Shown here: in pieces, positions 5,232-5,798 of the stretch
How positions within the stretch are numbered: position 1 is the first letter of the stretch
How the letters are laid out: every line of letters starts with the position of its first letter
Assembly (NCBI GenBank): GCA_001775355.1
Contig: MEWM01000059.1
Location: forward strand, 4,412 to 10,209
Direction of reading: 5' to 3'
DNA length: 5,798 bases
From: a candidate division Zixibacteria bacterium RBG_16_43_9
GTDB taxonomy: Bacteria; Zixibacteria; MSB-5A5; RBG-16-43-9
The notes under the pieces: model-generated
The model's input: the letters and a program-made list of their open reading frames with translations, nothing else
The model's database searches: none
What the model was told of the DNA's origin: nothing
Made by a program: the position numbers and the translations under genes

Positions 5232-5798
5232 ATGCTTAAATTCCTAAAGCTACCAGTTCTCTTTTTGCTTTTCTTCTCAGTTCTTTTACCTCAGTTAATC
5301 CAGGCTATAGAGCTAAAAGGTGGCGAAAATATAGTCATCCCGGAGTCGACCCTGATCCAGGATGACTATTTTGTTTCCGGGAACAATATCAAATTCTCCG
5401 GCAAAGTGGACGGCGACTTTGTTTCTGCCAGCCAGACCCTTACCAGTAAGGGAACGGTTGGAGGGAATCTAATGTCTGCAGGCCGGGACCTGGATATCTC
5501 CGGAGAGTTAGGAGGCAGCTTCTGGGGCGCTGCCCAGAATATCAGCTTTAATGGCAAACTCAAAAGAAATTTCCTGGGGTTTGCCCAGACAATCAATCTC
5601 AAGGAAGGCTCTGAGGTTGGCGGAGATGTTATCGCCTTCTGCGGAGAGTTGAAAATTTCTGGAAAAGTTGACAAGGGTTTAAGGGGAGGTGTTGGTTCTG
5701 TGGTCATATCCGGGATTATAAACGGAAATGTGGATATAAAAGCGGATGAGATAAGCATAATGCCGGATGCCAAGATAAATGGGAACTTACATTATAAA
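5232..5798 (+). CDS. Exported bactofilin-like (polymer-forming) beta-helix protein, N-terminal part (cut by window edge)
   Basis: The frame is open from ATG 5232 through the right edge, giving 189 residues without a stop. Residues 1-25 form a Sec signal peptide: Lys residues, a long Leu/Phe core, probable cleavage after LIQA. The mature part repeats a 17-18 residue unit that starts near a Gly and carries an x-V-x-G-x motif, with units beginning at about 57 (GKVDGD), 74 (GTVGGN), 91 (GELGGS), 108 (GKLKRN), 126 (GSEVGGD), 144 (GKVDKG) and 161 (GIINGN). This is the right-handed beta-helix pattern of bactofilins (polymer-forming cytoskeletal family). Classical bactofilins are cytoplasmic and lack a signal peptide, so this belongs to the exported relatives, which often continue into C-terminal membrane helices. 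The final AKINGNLHYK resembles the end of such a helix, so that membrane part would begin just past the window. The gene is divergent from the cstA operon. Role is unknown; an envelope scaffold is a guess. C137 is the only cysteine. Confidence 0.85.
   Translation, partial: MLKFLKLPVLFLLFFSVLLPQLIQAIELKGGENIVIPESTLIQDDYFVSGNNIKFSGKVDGDFVSASQTLTSKGTVGGNLMSAGRDLDISGELGGSFWGAAQNISFNGKLKRNFLGFAQTINLKEGSEVGGDVIAFCGELKISGKVDKGLRGGVGSVVISGIINGNVDIKADEISIMPDAKINGNLHYK

Noticed and set aside
5207..5239. Ten-codon upstream open frame overlapping the ribosome site and start of the bactofilin-like gene
   Set aside because: It has no Shine-Dalgarno of its own and its Lys/Gly codons are simply the downstream gene's ribosome site; a leader-peptide role has no support.
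5366..5773. Minus-strand open frame of 135 codons, Pro/Ser/Thr-rich
   Set aside because: It lies wholly antisense to the bactofilin-like gene, which has a signal peptide, regular repeats and a strong ribosome site. The composition is that expected from the reverse complement of Gly-rich repeats.

Overview
The window comes from the chromosome of a bacterium with moderately low GC. All genes look intact and bacterial, and there are no mobile elements, CRISPR arrays, tRNA or rRNA genes. Anhydro-sugar peptidoglycan recycling genes, a membrane-anchored diguanylate cyclase and an exported bactofilin-like protein fit a diderm-type or uncultivated candidate-phylum bacterium better than a well-studied model lineage. 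I cannot place it more precisely from sequence alone.

Layout. Five genes read leftward (minus strand) as one probable operon, starting at about 5097. In transcription order they are: a small four-helix membrane protein with two cysteine clusters (4576-5097); a CstA-family carbon-starvation/pyruvate-type transporter (2900-4564); a diguanylate cyclase with about six membrane helices, a GAF domain and a GGEEF domain (1248-2825); a NagZ-like family 3 glycoside hydrolase (259-1281); and the first 84 codons of anhydro-N-acetylmuramic acid kinase AnmK, which runs off the left edge (1-254). Spacings are 11 bp, 73 bp, an apparent 34 bp overlap that may be a start-site artefact, and 4 bp. A divergent gene reads rightward from 5232 and runs off the right edge. 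It encodes an exported bactofilin-like beta-helix protein with a signal peptide. The 134 bp between the divergent genes is very AT-rich and carries plausible promoters in both directions.

How the genes may work together. NagZ and AnmK perform consecutive steps of cell-wall recycling: release of anhydro-MurNAc, then its phosphorylation to MurNAc-6-phosphate. CstA proteins import pyruvate or peptides when carbon is scarce. The cyclase makes c-di-GMP under control of its membrane and GAF sensor region and has an intact product-inhibition site. A nutrient-scavenging theme (uptake of small carbon compounds plus recovery of wall sugars) with a second-messenger enzyme in the middle is the most economical reading, but the functional link is inference. 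The points most worth a second look are the unnamed Cys-cluster membrane protein upstream of cstA, an exact FliA-type GCCGATAA element in front of the cyclase gene, and two motif substitutions, one each in NagZ and AnmK.
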